DNA of 34,140 nt, from positions 1 to 34,140 of the forward strand of contig JAPUGI010000258.1 in the NCBI GenBank assembly GCA_027292925.1. Reading direction: 5' to 3'. Below, in pieces: positions 20,836 through 30,019 of this stretch. A program made the translations under genes and the position numbers. The notes under the pieces were generated by a model. That model ran no database searches. It was not told the origin of the DNA and saw nothing but the letters and a program-made list of their open reading frames with translations. The stretch comes from Gammaproteobacteria bacterium (GTDB lineage Bacteria > Pseudomonadota > Gammaproteobacteria > Pseudomonadales > Azotimanducaceae). Numbering within the stretch: position 1 is the stretch's first letter; each line of letters starts with the position of its first letter.

Positions 20836-22185
20836 CTAAGTCGTGAGCAACCGCAACAAATTACGATAATCTTCACTGATCTCTATCTTGCTTTCTCGCA
20901 GCTCCTCAATTTTTCGACAGGCGTGCATGACTGTTGTATGGTCCCTGCCGCCAAAAGAATCACCAATCTCCGGCAAGCTGTGATTGGTCAACTCTTTGGC
21001 TAGAGCCATAGCTAATTGACGGGGTCGGGCAACAGACCGGTTTCGCTTCTTGGAGTGCAGATCACCAATCCTGATTTTATAGTAGTCCGCCACGGTCTTT
21101 TGGATATTATCAATCCCCACTTGTCTATCCGCGATCGCGATGAGGTCCCTTAATGATTCACGAACCTGTTCAATCGAGATTTCACGGCCAGTAAACCTGG
21201 CATTTGCGATTACTCGCTTCAATGCTCCTTCAAGTTCGCGAACATTGGACCTGACTCTTTCAGCGATGAAAAAAGCAGCGTTATGTGGAAGAAGCGCCTG
21301 TTCCAGTTCGGCCTTTTTCATCAGGATAGCTACTCTGGTTTCCAATTCCGGCGGTTCAATGGCTGCTGTCATACCCCACACGAACCGGCTTTCGAGTCGT
21401 TCCTCCAACCCCTGGATCTCTTTTGGATAGCGATCGCATGTCAACACGATTTGCCTGCTATCTTCCTGTAACCTATTGAAAACATGGAAAAATTCTTCCT
21501 GTGACTTGGAACCCTTGGCGAGAAACTGAATATCATCCATGAGTAGTACATCCACCGAACGATAGTAGTGGGTGAAGTCGGACATTGTGCCATGTTCTAT
21601 CGCCCTGACCATGTCTTCCATGAATCGCTGTGAATACATGTAGGCTACTTTGAGATTGGGATGCCGCTCTATGATTGAATTACCAACTGCGTGCATGAGG
21701 TGTGTTTTCCCCAGACCAACCCCGCCGTAAAGCAATAGTGGATTGTAGGAAGCGCCTCCGATATTTTCTGAAACCTGCATGGCCGCTGCCCGTGCCATCT
21801 CATTTGAGCTACCTTCCACAAAATTATCGAAGGTGAAATCCTTGTTTAGCTCCAGCAGAGGGTAAAAATTTTCCCTCGCCGACAGGCTGTTCACCAACGA
21901 ATCTTGTCGATCAGTATTCGCTAAGCTACCCCGATTTCTACTACCGATCTCCAGGTTGACGTCGGACGACCCATTCTCCTCAAGTAACTCTCTTATCCTA
22001 GCCAAAAACTGATCATTGACCCGGTCCCGAATATACTTGTTAGGTGCGAGAAGCGTGACATCAGTCCCACCAGAAACCATCTGAAGTGGTTTGATCCATG
22101 TATTATATTGTTGTGAAGATAATTCATCTTCAAGAATTTGCAGGCATTTATGCCAAATTTTTGCCCCCACAGAAACCTCACTCAC
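20836..22185 (-). CDS. dnaA: chromosomal replication initiator protein DnaA
   Basis: The 449-residue AAA+ initiator binds DnaA boxes and opens oriC. The N-terminal domain I has [13 protein letters not shown] and YNTWIKPLQ. Domain III carries Walker [16 protein letters not shown] and Walker [11 protein letters not shown]. Domain IV has the signature [36 protein letters not shown]. The start is GTG at 22185; a second in-frame GTG at 22170 has GAGG five bases ahead and would give a protein five residues shorter, so the exact start is open. It heads the operon into the two dnaN genes and reads away from oriC. Confidence 0.97.
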   Translation of the reverse strand: MSEVSVGAKIWHKCLQILEDELSSQQYNTWIKPLQMVSGGTDVTLLAPNKYIRDRVNDQFLARIRELLEENGSSDVNLEIGSRNRGSLANTDRQDSLVNSLSARENFYPLLELNKDFTFDNFVEGSSNEMARAAAMQVSENIGGASYNPLLLYGGVGLGKTHLMHAVGNSIIERHPNLKVAYMYSQRFMEDMVRAIEHGTMSDFTHYYRSVDVLLMDDIQFLAKGSKSQEEFFHVFNRLQEDSRQIVLTCDRYPKEIQGLEERLESRFVWGMTAAIEPPELETRVAILMKKAELEQALLPHNAAFFIAERVRSNVRELEGALKRVIANARFTGREISIEQVRESLRDLIAIADRQVGIDNIQKTVADYYKIRIGDLHSKKRNRSVARPRQLAMALAKELTNHSLPEIGDSFGGRDHTTVMHACRKIEELRESKIEISEDYRNLLRLLTT

Positions 22186-22233
22186 TGAGTAATCTTCTTA
22201 TTGTATGCTGGAATCTTTGCCAAGGTTTTATTT

Positions 22234-22250
22234 TGCAAAGAGGCTTTGCA
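22234..22250. repeat. perfect 7-bp inverted repeat upstream of dnaA
   Basis: TGCAAAG-AGG-CTTTGCA is a perfect inverted repeat with a 3-bp spacer, 49-65 bp upstream of the dnaA GTG. It could be an operator for dnaA or a hairpin in its leader. A further CTTTGC lies at 22215-22220. Only the symmetry is directly seen. Confidence 0.55.
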
Positions 22251-22394
22251 CGGTCGATATATTCCTTTTTTCAGCATGGAATACTAACCCCTTTGACCTC
22301 TGCAAGCCAAGTGTTGAATACAAAATATTTACAAAAAAACCTTTTATTTTTCAATAATTTATGTCCACAAGGGGTTATTAACCTGTGAGTAACC

Positions 22395-22403
22395 TGTGTA
22401 TAA
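22395..22403 (-). promoter_or_regulatory. DnaA box
   Basis: TGTGTATAA, the reverse complement of TTATACACA, is a perfect match to the R-type DnaA box TTATNCACA. A weaker box (TGTGAGTAA) lies 11 bp before it in the same orientation, which suggests phased binding. Confidence 0.8.
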
Positions 22404-22433
22404 AAATAGTAGTATTACAACACAACCTGCGGC

Positions 22434-22442
22434 TGTGGATAA
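22434..22442 (-). promoter_or_regulatory. DnaA box (consensus)
   Basis: TGTGGATAA, the reverse complement of TTATCCACA, is the strongest DnaA box sequence known from E. coli R1/R4. It has the same orientation as the box 39 bp upstream. Confidence 0.85.
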
Positions 22443-22663
22443 AAGGCTATTTCTTCCCCCGATTAACCACAATATATACCCTGCAAATACATATTTTGCT
22501 ACCAACTTTATAGGTAACCTAACCTCTTGAAATTGGTCTGAAAACTCGGTTAATCCACAGAAAACCAATACCTAATAAGAGTAACAATAATAAAGTATAT
22601 ATATATATATACTATTAAAGATCGTTCACCCAGGATAATTCTAGAACGAAGTGAATTGTCTAA

Positions 22664-22692
22664 TTGACTGTAAAAGGGTTCTTCATTAGAAT
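22664..22692 (+). promoter_or_regulatory. sigma70-type promoter for rpmH-rnpA
   Basis: TTGACT (22664-22669), a 17-bp spacer and TAGAAT (22687-22692) make a near-consensus promoter. It ends 40 bp before the rpmH ATG and lies just beyond the origin elements. It would drive rpmH-rnpA-yidD-yidC and possibly mnmE. Confidence 0.75.
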
Positions 22693-22731
22693 CGCCGCTC
22701 TTTTTCGACCCATTCTGACTGGTACAGGTAA

Positions 22732-22866
22732 ATGAAAAGAACTTTCCAACCTAGTGTTTTGAAAAGAAAACGAACGCATGGTTTCCGCTCCAGAATGGCG
22801 ACCAAAGCCGGTCGCCTTGTGATCAAAAGACGGAGAGCCAAAGGTCGAAAAGTTCTCTCAGCCTGA
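22732..22866 (+). CDS. rpmH: 50S ribosomal protein L34
   Basis: The 44-residue, very basic protein begins [19 protein letters not shown] and ends [13 protein letters not shown], the almost invariant L34 sequence. L34 is a small protein of the large ribosomal subunit bound to 23S rRNA. Start ATG 22732, stop TGA 22864-22866. It follows a near-consensus promoter and lies 25 bp before rnpA, the universal rpmH-rnpA pair beside oriC. Confidence 0.98.
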   Translation: MKRTFQPSVLKRKRTHGFRSRMATKAGRLVIKRRRAKGRKVLSA

Positions 22867-22891
22867 GTTTTTCGTTTACCGGGCATGACCT

Positions 22892-23263
22892 ATGGCCGAC
22901 CAGTGTTTCCCCGCCTCAAAAAGAATACACAATTCCAAAGAATTTGATGCTGTTTTCAAGTGCAACCAGTACCGGACAAGCAAGCCGGAATTTCTTTTAC
23001 TCGCCCGCAGGAACAAAGTGAAGCAGAACAGACTGGGTATGGTTGTTCGAAAAGGAATTATCCCGAATGCAGTTGAAAGAAATAGATTCAAGAGACTGAT
23101 CAGGGAAGTCTTCAGAAAAACTTCCGACGCGTCCCTGGACTTTGTGGTATTGATGCGACCGAAAGCCAATGAGCAACACAACCAGGTACTTAGCGAAATT
23201 TTATCAAATTCATTCGCATCAATAGCGAAACAGTCTCTCCAGCAGGGTAGCATTGCTTCATGA
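22892..23263 (+). CDS. rnpA: ribonuclease P protein component
   Basis: The 123-residue protein is the cofactor of the RNase P ribozyme that matures tRNA 5' ends. The conserved RNR motif region is NAVERNRFKRLIREVFR (about residues 59-75). An N-terminal F-x-x-x-F stretch (KEFDAVF) fits the substrate-leader binding face. Start ATG 22892. The stop overlaps yidD as ATGA at 23260. Confidence 0.96.
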   Translation: MADQCFPASKRIHNSKEFDAVFKCNQYRTSKPEFLLLARRNKVKQNRLGMVVRKGIIPNAVERNRFKRLIREVFRKTSDASLDFVVLMRPKANEQHNQVLSEILSNSFASIAKQSLQQGSIAS

Positions 23264-23496
23264 AGACTATTCTCCTCAAGTTAATCTGGCTTTACCAGGC
23301 TACGTTCAGTGGTTTCCTGGGGCAAACTTGCCGGTTTTACCCTAGCTGTTCGAATTACGCTATGGAATCAATTGAAAGGTATGGTTCGCTCAAGGGAACC
23401 ACCTTGACGATTAAACGCCTGTGCAAGTGTCATCCGTTAAACCCAGGGGGAGTCGATCTGGTACCGGGTGATGTTTGCGAAGGCCATGAGAAGTAA
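23260..23496 (+). CDS. yidD: membrane protein insertion efficiency factor YidD
   Basis: The 78-residue protein belongs to the YidD (haemolysin-like, DUF37) family. Features are an amphipathic N-terminal helix LLKLIWLYQATFSGFLG, then CRFYPSCSNYAMESIERYG, CKCHPLNPGGVDLVP. It assists YidC in membrane protein insertion. It overlaps rnpA by four bases and yidC by one base, the usual rnpA-yidD-yidC packing. Confidence 0.96.
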   Translation: MKTILLKLIWLYQATFSGFLGQTCRFYPSCSNYAMESIERYGSLKGTTLTIKRLCKCHPLNPGGVDLVPGDVCEGHEK

Positions 23497-25184
23497 TGGA
23501 TATTCAGAGAATAATAATCCTGATTGGACTCGCAGTTACTTCATATCTACTTGTGCTTGCATGGAATCAAGATTACAGCGGTAAAATTGAGCCCGTGGAG
23601 TCCTCATCTGTGAACGAAATTTCAGACCTTTCTGATACATTGGATGATTTGCCAAAAGCGATGACGCCTGAAGATATTGAGGATGTTGTACCACAGGTTG
23701 ATTTTCAAGAGGTGAAGGTTGAAGTACCCAAGAGATTAACCAAGAGCCATCACTTGGTCGTTAGAACAGATGTACTGGATATTACAATAGACTTGCAGGG
23801 AGGCGATATTGTTCGAGCTGCTTTGCCTAGATATCCAGCGGCATTAGACACACCAGATGTACCTTTTCTCCTTGTTGATCCAAGAAATTCGTATGCTGCA
23901 CAGAGTGGCCTTATAGGCCCTGACGGTATAGATAAGTCAGGAAACAGACCACTATTTAGTTCTGAATTTAATCGCTATGAGCTTGATGGCGATGAGCTCC
24001 TGAAGGTAAATCTAACACATCGTATAAAATCGGGTGTTGATATAACGAAACAATTTTTGTTTCGAAAGGGGGATTATCTAGTTGATGTTAGTTATCTAAT
24101 TGAAAACCAATCTAACAGTGAATTAGAAATTGCCTTCTTCTCTCAAATAAAAAGGGATGGGCAGGATCCACATGCCGTAAACGAAAATAGCATGGGCTTA
24201 AAGCCATTTGTGGGTGCTGCTACTCGGACCAATGATGAACTATATAAAAAACTGAGCTTCGACGATATTGCTGACGAGGTCTATAAGGCGAAAATTGAAG
24301 GCGGTTATATCGCAATGGTACAACACTATTTCGTTAGTGCATGGATACCTAATACGGAAGGAAATGTGTCATATCAGATTAGGAAACTCGCTAATCAGGA
24401 TATATATTTGCTCGGCTTCACGACCCCTCTAGTGACTGTGCCACCGAATTCTTCCAGGCAAATAGGCGCACGGTATTACGTTGGACCAAAGGATCAATAC
24501 AGGTTGGAACAAATCGCTGAAGGCCTGAATCTCACTGTGGATTACGGTTTTCTGTGGTGGCTTGCACAGCCGTTGTTTTATTTGCTAACAGTTATTCACG
24601 GGTTTTTTAATAACTGGGGTGTGGCGATTATCCTTCTTACCGTCATTGTGAAAGTGTTACTGTTTCCATTGTCTGCAGCGAGCTTTAAGTCCATGGCGAA
24701 GATGCGCAAGTTGCAACCTGAAATGGCTCTTTTAAAAGAAAAACACGGTGACGACAAGCAGCAATTTTCACAAGCCATGATGGAACTTTACAAAAGAGAA
24801 GGTGCCAATCCGTTAGGAGGCTGCTTTCCGATTTTGTTACAGATGCCCGTATTTCTTGCACTATATTGGACGTTAATGGAGAGCGTTGAGTTGCGGCAGG
24901 CGCCTTTTGCTTTATGGATTAATGACCTGTCAGTCATGGATCCGTATTTTGTTTTACCAATTTTGATGGGTATTTCGATGTACCTTACTCAAATGCTGCA
25001 ACCTGAGCCACCAGATCCAGTTCAGGCCAAGGTTTTCAAAATGATGCCAATCATGTTTACATTTTTTTTCCTCTGGTTCCCTTCCGGGTTGGTTCTCTAT
25101 TGGTTGGTTAACAATATACTTTCAATAATGCAGCAGTGGTTTGTAACGCGCCAGATTGAAAAGGGTAGCAAAAAAGGCGGATAG
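23496..25184 (+). CDS. yidC: membrane protein insertase YidC
   Basis: The 562-residue inner-membrane insertase works with Sec or alone; ATP synthase subunits a and c, encoded further along this window, are known YidC substrates in E. coli. It has an N-terminal anchor (IIILIGLAVTSYLLVLAW), a large periplasmic beta domain (about residues 60-330) and the conserved five-helix domain. That domain shows NWGVAIILLTVIVKVLLFPL with the groove Lys, GGCFPILLQMPVFLALYW, and FFLWFPSGLVLYWLVNN. The periplasmic part (about 23,900-24,560) is noticeably more AT-rich than its neighbours. The gene ends two bases before mnmE. Confidence 0.97.
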   Translation: MDIQRIIILIGLAVTSYLLVLAWNQDYSGKIEPVESSSVNEISDLSDTLDDLPKAMTPEDIEDVVPQVDFQEVKVEVPKRLTKSHHLVVRTDVLDITIDLQGGDIVRAALPRYPAALDTPDVPFLLVDPRNSYAAQSGLIGPDGIDKSGNRPLFSSEFNRYELDGDELLKVNLTHRIKSGVDITKQFLFRKGDYLVDVSYLIENQSNSELEIAFFSQIKRDGQDPHAVNENSMGLKPFVGAATRTNDELYKKLSFDDIADEVYKAKIEGGYIAMVQHYFVSAWIPNTEGNVSYQIRKLANQDIYLLGFTTPLVTVPPNSSRQIGARYYVGPKDQYRLEQIAEGLNLTVDYGFLWWLAQPLFYLLTVIHGFFNNWGVAIILLTVIVKVLLFPLSAASFKSMAKMRKLQPEMALLKEKHGDDKQQFSQAMMELYKREGANPLGGCFPILLQMPVFLALYWTLMESVELRQAPFALWINDLSVMDPYFVLPILMGISMYLTQMLQPEPPDPVQAKVFKMMPIMFTFFFLWFPSGLVLYWLVNNILSIMQQWFVTRQIEKGSKKGG

Positions 25185-25186
25185 GG

Positions 25187-26560
25187 ATGAGTGATCAGCC
25201 TCCTGTTTTCAAGGACACGATTGCAGCACAGGCTACACCGTCAGGTAAAGGCGGAATTGGTGTAATTAGACTTTCAGGGGATAAAGTCAAGGTTATCTGC
25301 CGCGCCATTACAGGGTCGTTACCAAAACCACGATTTGCTTCCTTTACTAATTTCTTAGATGAAGATAACTCGGTCATAGATAAAGGCCTGGTGATCTATT
25401 TTGTAAAACCTGCATCTTTTACCGGAGAACATGTACTTGAACTGCATGGTCATGGCGGACCTGTTGTTATGGGAATGTTGCTGGATAGATGTGTACAGCT
25501 GGGAGCAAGGATTGCTGCGCCAGGGGAATTCACAGAACGAGCTTTCTTGAATAACAAAATAGATCTTTCCCAGGCTGAGGCAATAGCAGACCTGATAGAT
25601 AGTATTAGTAGAACGGCGGCTAAAAGCGCTGTTCGATCACTGGAAGGTGAATTCTCAGGCCTGGTTGAAGCCTTAACCGAGAAAGTAACGTTATTGCGAA
25701 TGTATGTAGAGGCGGCCATTGATTTCCCTGAGGAAGAGATCGACTTTCTTGGCGATGAAAAAGTAAAAGGGATGTTAGATAGCATTATTGCGGAATTTGA
25801 CGAGGTAACAAAGAGAGCGACTCAAGGTGCTCTGTTGAGGGAAGGAGTAAGCCTGGTTCTTGCAGGCCGTCCAAATGCTGGTAAGTCCAGCCTGATGAAT
25901 ATGCTCACGGGTAAGGACTTGTCTATTGTAACGGAGATTGCAGGTACGACGAGGGATATTATTGATGACTATATCCACCTTGACGGGTTGCCTCTGCGGT
26001 TAATTGACACGGCTGGGCTTCGAACCGCTGGCGATGTTATAGAAATTGAAGGCGTCAGACGCGCACAAAACGAAATTAAAAACGCGGACCGCGTGTTACT
26101 GATTGTTGATTGCTTTTCTAACAAAGGAGAAATAAAACGCAAGGTTGACGAATTACTTGGAGAGGTACCGTCTGAAATACCTGTAACCGTGGTGTTGAAC
26201 AAGATAGACCTCTACCCCGATTGGCGAAAAGAAGTTGACGATATCCCTGACAACTGGGTCCCTGTTTCAGCGAAGACAGGAGAAGGAGTGAGCTACCTGA
26301 AGGAGCATCTTAAACAGGCACTCGGTTACGTTGTAGTTGAGGAAGGAACTTTTATCGCAAGAGCTCGCCATCTGGACGCGCTGGCACGAGCAAAGGGATC
26401 TGTGGAAACCGGTCGGCAACGTCTGATAATTGAAAACGCAGGTGAACTGCTGGCTGAAGAATTAAAGTTATGCCAACAGGCACTTGGTGAAATTACGGGT
26501 ATCGTTACCAGCGATGATCTTCTTGGCAGGATTTTCTCCAGTTTTTGTATCGGTAAATAG
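25187..26560 (+). CDS. mnmE: tRNA uridine-5-carboxymethylaminomethyl modification GTPase MnmE
   Basis: The 457-residue GTPase acts with MnmG to modify wobble U34 of certain tRNAs. The N-terminal folate-binding domain begins DTIAAQATPSGKGGIGVIRLSG. The inserted G domain has GRPNAGKSS (G1), GTTRDII (G2), DTAGLR (G3) and NKID (G4). The C-terminal CIGK holds the essential Cys. Start ATG 25187 with AGGG just ahead. Its partner gene mnmG follows 148 bp downstream and carries an in-frame stop, so whether the pathway works here is in question. Confidence 0.97.
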   Translation: MSDQPPVFKDTIAAQATPSGKGGIGVIRLSGDKVKVICRAITGSLPKPRFASFTNFLDEDNSVIDKGLVIYFVKPASFTGEHVLELHGHGGPVVMGMLLDRCVQLGARIAAPGEFTERAFLNNKIDLSQAEAIADLIDSISRTAAKSAVRSLEGEFSGLVEALTEKVTLLRMYVEAAIDFPEEEIDFLGDEKVKGMLDSIIAEFDEVTKRATQGALLREGVSLVLAGRPNAGKSSLMNMLTGKDLSIVTEIAGTTRDIIDDYIHLDGLPLRLIDTAGLRTAGDVIEIEGVRRAQNEIKNADRVLLIVDCFSNKGEIKRKVDELLGEVPSEIPVTVVLNKIDLYPDWRKEVDDIPDNWVPVSAKTGEGVSYLKEHLKQALGYVVVEEGTFIARARHLDALARAKGSVETGRQRLIIENAGELLAEELKLCQQALGEITGIVTSDDLLGRIFSSFCIGK

Positions 26561-26708
26561 GTAAACCACGCAACTCTCGACAATTCCCGCAAACGATCAT
26601 ATTCAATTTCCTGCATGGACATTAGTGATCGCAGTCGTATACTTGCGTTCCCGATTTTTACTGTAAAATGACAAAGATCTATTTCTCCCGAATGGTGCAT
26701 TGTTAATC

Positions 26709-28601
26709 ATGGGTAGCGCAGCAAAATTTGATGTTATCGTCGTCGGTGGAGGTCATGCCGGAACCGAAGCCGCGCTTGCTGCTGCCCGCAGTGGCGCCAA
26801 TACCCTGTTGGTAACGCAGAATATTGAAACTCTCGGTCAAATGTCTTGCAACCCTGCCATAGGCGGAATTGGCAAGAGCCACCTGGTAAAGGAAATTGAT
26901 GCGCTTGGGGGTGTGATGGCCTTAGCGGCTGATCATGCGGGAATTCACTTTCGCGTGCTTAACGCGCGCAAAGGACCTGCAGTCAGAGCTACGAGAGCAC
27001 AGGCAGATCGGCAGCTATATCGGGCTTATATTCGCAGTGCGCTGGAAAATCAGCAGAACCTGAAGATATTCCAACAATCAGTGGACGATCTGGTTGTTCA
27101 GGATGAACGGGTCACGGGTGTGGTGACCAATATGGGACTGCAACTGGCAGCACCAACCATTGTGCTAACTGTCGGGACTTTCCTGGGTGGGATTATCCAT
27201 GTGGGAATGGACAAGCAACATGGCGGCCGTGCAGGCGATGCGCCATCCAATCGCTTAGCAGACCGCCTCAGGGAATTGCCGTTTTCAGTGAATCGTCTGA
27301 AGACAGGAACCCCACCACGGATTGATGGCAACACTGTTGATTTCTCAGGATTGGAGGAACAATCTGGTGATGAGCCTCGACCAGTGATGTCCTACCTGTC
27401 AGCGAGGGAAGATCATCCTCAACAAGTTTCTTGTTTTATCACTCACACAAATAACAAGACCCACGACCTGATTCTGGCGGGCCTGGATCGTTCTCCCTTA
27501 TATACAGGGGAAATTGATGGCGTCGGTCCACGCTACTGCCCTTCGATTGAAGACAAGATAGTGCGATTTGCAGACAAGTCGTCACACCAGATTTTCATTG
27601 AACCTGAGGGCTTAAACACCACAGAACTCTATCCCAATGGAATTTCCACCAGCCTGCCTTTCGATGTCCAGCAGGAATTCGTGAGTAGCATTAAGGGTTT
27701 TGAAACAGCTCATATCACCAGACCCGGTTACGCCATCGAGTATGATTTCTTCGAACCCAGGGACTTGAAAAATTCGCTTGAAACCCGGCACCTCTCTGGT
27801 TTGTATTTCGCCGGGCAGATCAACGGTACAACAGGATACGAAGAGGCGGCTGCACAAGGTCTGATCGCCGGTATCAATGCCGCCAGGGCCGCCCGTGGTG
27901 ATGAAGCCTGGTGTCCACGACGGAATGAGGCGTATATCGGCGTGCTGGTGGATGACCTGGTTACCATGGGTACAAAGGAGCCCTATCGTATGTTTACCAG
28001 TCGCGCCGAGTAGCGGTTGATACTGCTCCAGGATAATGCCGATAGGCGGTTGACTGAGCAGGGGAGGAAGCTGGGGCTGATAGATGAAGTACGATGGCGG
28101 CGATTTTGTGAGAAACGCGATGCTATTCATCGCCGTGGGCAGGTATTGAACGACACCTACGTGCAACCGGGCGATGCCGCTATCGAAGCGGTGCTGGGCC
28201 AGGAAATAAACCGGGAATATAGCCTGATTGAACTGCTGAGGCGTCCAAATGTCACTGTAAATAGGCTGATACAGGCCGCTAAGCTGGATTTTGAAAATGC
28301 AGAAGTAAATGAGCAAATCGAGATTGATTGTAAATATGAGGGTTATATCTCAAGACAACAGGAAGAAATAAATCGAGTCGCTGCACAGCAGGAAATGGAG
28401 ATACCAGAAGTCATCGAATACCGCTCTATCAGCGGTTTATCCAATGAAGTGTGCCAGAAACTGGAGGCGGTAAGACCAGCGACAATTGGCCAGGCGGGTC
28501 GAATCTCCGGAGTCACTCCCGCTGCGGTCTCGCTATTACTTGTTTATTTAAAGACTCTCCACAAAAAGCGGGATATATCCAGGGCACTTAAGTCGGCTTG
28601 A
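26709..28601 (+). pseudogene. mnmG: mnmG (tRNA U34 modification FAD enzyme) interrupted by an in-frame TAG
   Basis: MnmG (GidA) binds FAD and, with MnmE, forms cmnm5U34 in tRNAs. From ATG 26709 (a TTG at 26700 is an alternative) the frame spans 630 codons, the same size as E. coli MnmG (629). The FAD motif [19 protein letters not shown] is near the N terminus, and [23 protein letters not shown] follows. At codon 435 (28011-28013) the conserved FTSRAEYRL reads FTSRAE-TAG-RL: a single-base change from a Tyr codon. The frame then continues without a shift through QDNADRRLTEQGRKLGL to the helical C-terminal MnmE-binding domain. The downstream part could restart at TTG 28017. It could be a real nonsense mutation, a suppressed amber codon or a sequence error. 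It overlaps rsmG by one base. Confidence 0.9.
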
Positions 28602-29230
28602 TGCAGATTGTCGACCTGATCCGGGCGGGGCTGAGCCAATTTTCATTCCCTACAGATGACGAATTGACCGAAAAATCAGCCGCGTTTATCGAGCAACTTG
28701 CCAGGTGGAATAAAATATTTAACCTGACCGCAATTCGGCGTCCAGGGGATATGGTGGTGCACCACCTTCTGGATTCATTATCGATTGCCCCTTATCTGCC
28801 TGGGACCAGAATCATTGATGTAGGTAGTGGTGCTGGCTTACCGGGTATTCCGCTGGCGATTCTCTATCCAGGCAAAAACTTTATACTGCTGGACTCCAAC
28901 GGAAAAAAAACACGCTTCATGACGCAGGTAGCGATTGAACTGGAATTGAGCAACGTGGCGGTTGTGCAGAGCAGGGTAGAACAATACAGGGATCAGCAAT
29001 TTGACCATGTTCTTTGCCGGGCCTTCGCCCCGCTGGCGGTTATAGCAGAAAAGGTCTCACATCTGGTCCGCAATCAAGGTAACGTTCTCGCCATGAAAGG
29101 CAAATACAATGAGGACCCAGAGCCTGAGCCCAGCTCAAAGTTACAAGTGCACCAGGTGATTCCTATTTCAGTACCTTTACTCGATGCAGACCGTTGCCTG
29201 GTGGAACTTAAATATCGGAATAATACCTGA
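28601..29230 (+). CDS. rsmG: 16S rRNA m7G527 methyltransferase RsmG
   Basis: The 209-residue enzyme methylates G527 of 16S rRNA. The SAM-binding loop is IDVGSGAGLPGIPLAILYP at about residues 68-86. The upstream FNLTAIRRPGDMVVHHLLDSL is typical of GidB/RsmG. I chose ATG 28601, overlapping the mnmG stop by one base; a TTG one codon earlier is also possible. It overlaps parA by one base, so mnmG-rsmG-parA-parB appear translationally linked. Confidence 0.96.
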   Translation: MQIVDLIRAGLSQFSFPTDDELTEKSAAFIEQLARWNKIFNLTAIRRPGDMVVHHLLDSLSIAPYLPGTRIIDVGSGAGLPGIPLAILYPGKNFILLDSNGKKTRFMTQVAIELELSNVAVVQSRVEQYRDQQFDHVLCRAFAPLAVIAEKVSHLVRNQGNVLAMKGKYNEDPEPEPSSKLQVHQVIPISVPLLDADRCLVELKYRNNT

Positions 29231-30018
29231 TGGGTATTGTGCTTGCAGTGACTAACCAGAAGGGTGGGGTCGGTAAAACAACCACCAGCGTCAACCTGGC
29301 GGCGTCCCTGGCGGCAATGAAAAGGGAAGTGCTGCTGGTAGACCTTGACCCACAAGGGAATGCCACCATAGGCAGCGGTATAGACAAGCATGATGTGGAA
29401 AACTCCGTGTATGAAGTCATGGTTGGTTTATCGCCTGTGGGTCAGGCCAGGATTAATGCTGAGGCTGCGGGCTATCATTTGCTTGCAGCCAACGCAGAGC
29501 TAACCGGGGCTGAAATCGAATTACTGGACATGCCGGATAGAGAACATTGCTTGAAGAAAGCCATCAATGAAATCAGGCAAGGGTACGACTACATCATCAT
29601 TGATTGCCCGCCTTCTTTAAGTCTATTGACGGTTAATGGCCTGGTGGCCGCCGATGGTGTCGTGATCCCAATGCAATGTGAGTACTATGCGCTTGAAGGA
29701 TTGTCTGCTTTGATCGATACCATTGGCAGAATTACTTCACAGCTAAACCCGGATTTGTACATTGAAGGCATTATTCGGACTATGTACGACCCAAGAAACA
29801 GTTTAACCGGTGATGTGTCCGCCCAACTGCTGGACCACTTCGGTGACACGGTTTACAGGACTGTCATCCCGCGAAATGTTCGTCTCGCGGAAGCTCCGAG
29901 CTATGGCATACCGATCCTTTATTATGACAAACAGTCAAAAGGAGCCAGGTCTTATCTGGCATTGGCGGGAGAGGTCGTACGCCGTCATAAAATTGAGACG
30001 AGTGTTGAAGGAGCCTGA
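29230..30018 (+). CDS. parA: chromosome partitioning ATPase ParA (Soj)
   Basis: The 262-residue ATPase forms the DNA-bound gradient that moves ParB-parS complexes. The deviant Walker A is NQKGGVGKTTTSVNLA at residues ~8-23 with the signature Lys. Walker A' is LLVDLDPQGNAT, and Walker B is YIIIDCPPSLS. It is small and lacks an N-terminal HTH, as expected of the chromosomal type Ia-like Soj. ATG 29230 overlaps the rsmG stop, and parB follows one base after its stop. Confidence 0.97.
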   Translation: MGIVLAVTNQKGGVGKTTTSVNLAASLAAMKREVLLVDLDPQGNATIGSGIDKHDVENSVYEVMVGLSPVGQARINAEAAGYHLLAANAELTGAEIELLDMPDREHCLKKAINEIRQGYDYIIIDCPPSLSLLTVNGLVAADGVVIPMQCEYYALEGLSALIDTIGRITSQLNPDLYIEGIIRTMYDPRNSLTGDVSAQLLDHFGDTVYRTVIPRNVRLAEAPSYGIPILYYDKQSKGARSYLALAGEVVRRHKIETSVEGA

Positions 30019-30019
30019 A

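Larger units (their letters stand above)
22318..22612. other. oriC: origin of replication oriC (dnaA-rpmH intergenic region)
   Basis: The 546-bp gap between the divergent dnaA and rpmH holds the hallmarks of a gammaproteobacterial oriC. There are two DnaA boxes with perfect fit to TTATNCACA (22395-22403, 22434-22442) and three near matches: TGTGAGTAA at 22384, TTAACCACA at 22463 and TAATCCACA at 22551. An AT-rich stretch lies at 22318-22360, and a (TA)8 tract forms the palindrome GTATATATATATATATAC at 22595-22612, either of which may unwind. The place between dnaA and rpmH matches Pseudomonas oriC. Limits given are those of the visible elements, not measured. Confidence 0.85.

Noticed and set aside
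26643-26669. TTGCGT ... TAAAAT as a promoter for mnmG
   Set aside because: The spacer is only 15 bp and the -35 is poor. A promoter in the 148-bp gap is likely, but this one is not supported well enough.
28011-28013. Genome-wide reassignment of TAG to an amino acid
   Set aside because: At least seven genes in the window end in TAG at the expected family length, so TAG acts as a stop here.
27612-28316. 234-codon open frame antisense to mnmG, spanning the TAG
   Set aside because: It has no recognisable family, while the plus-strand frame shows conserved MnmG motifs on both sides of the stop. It is a shadow.
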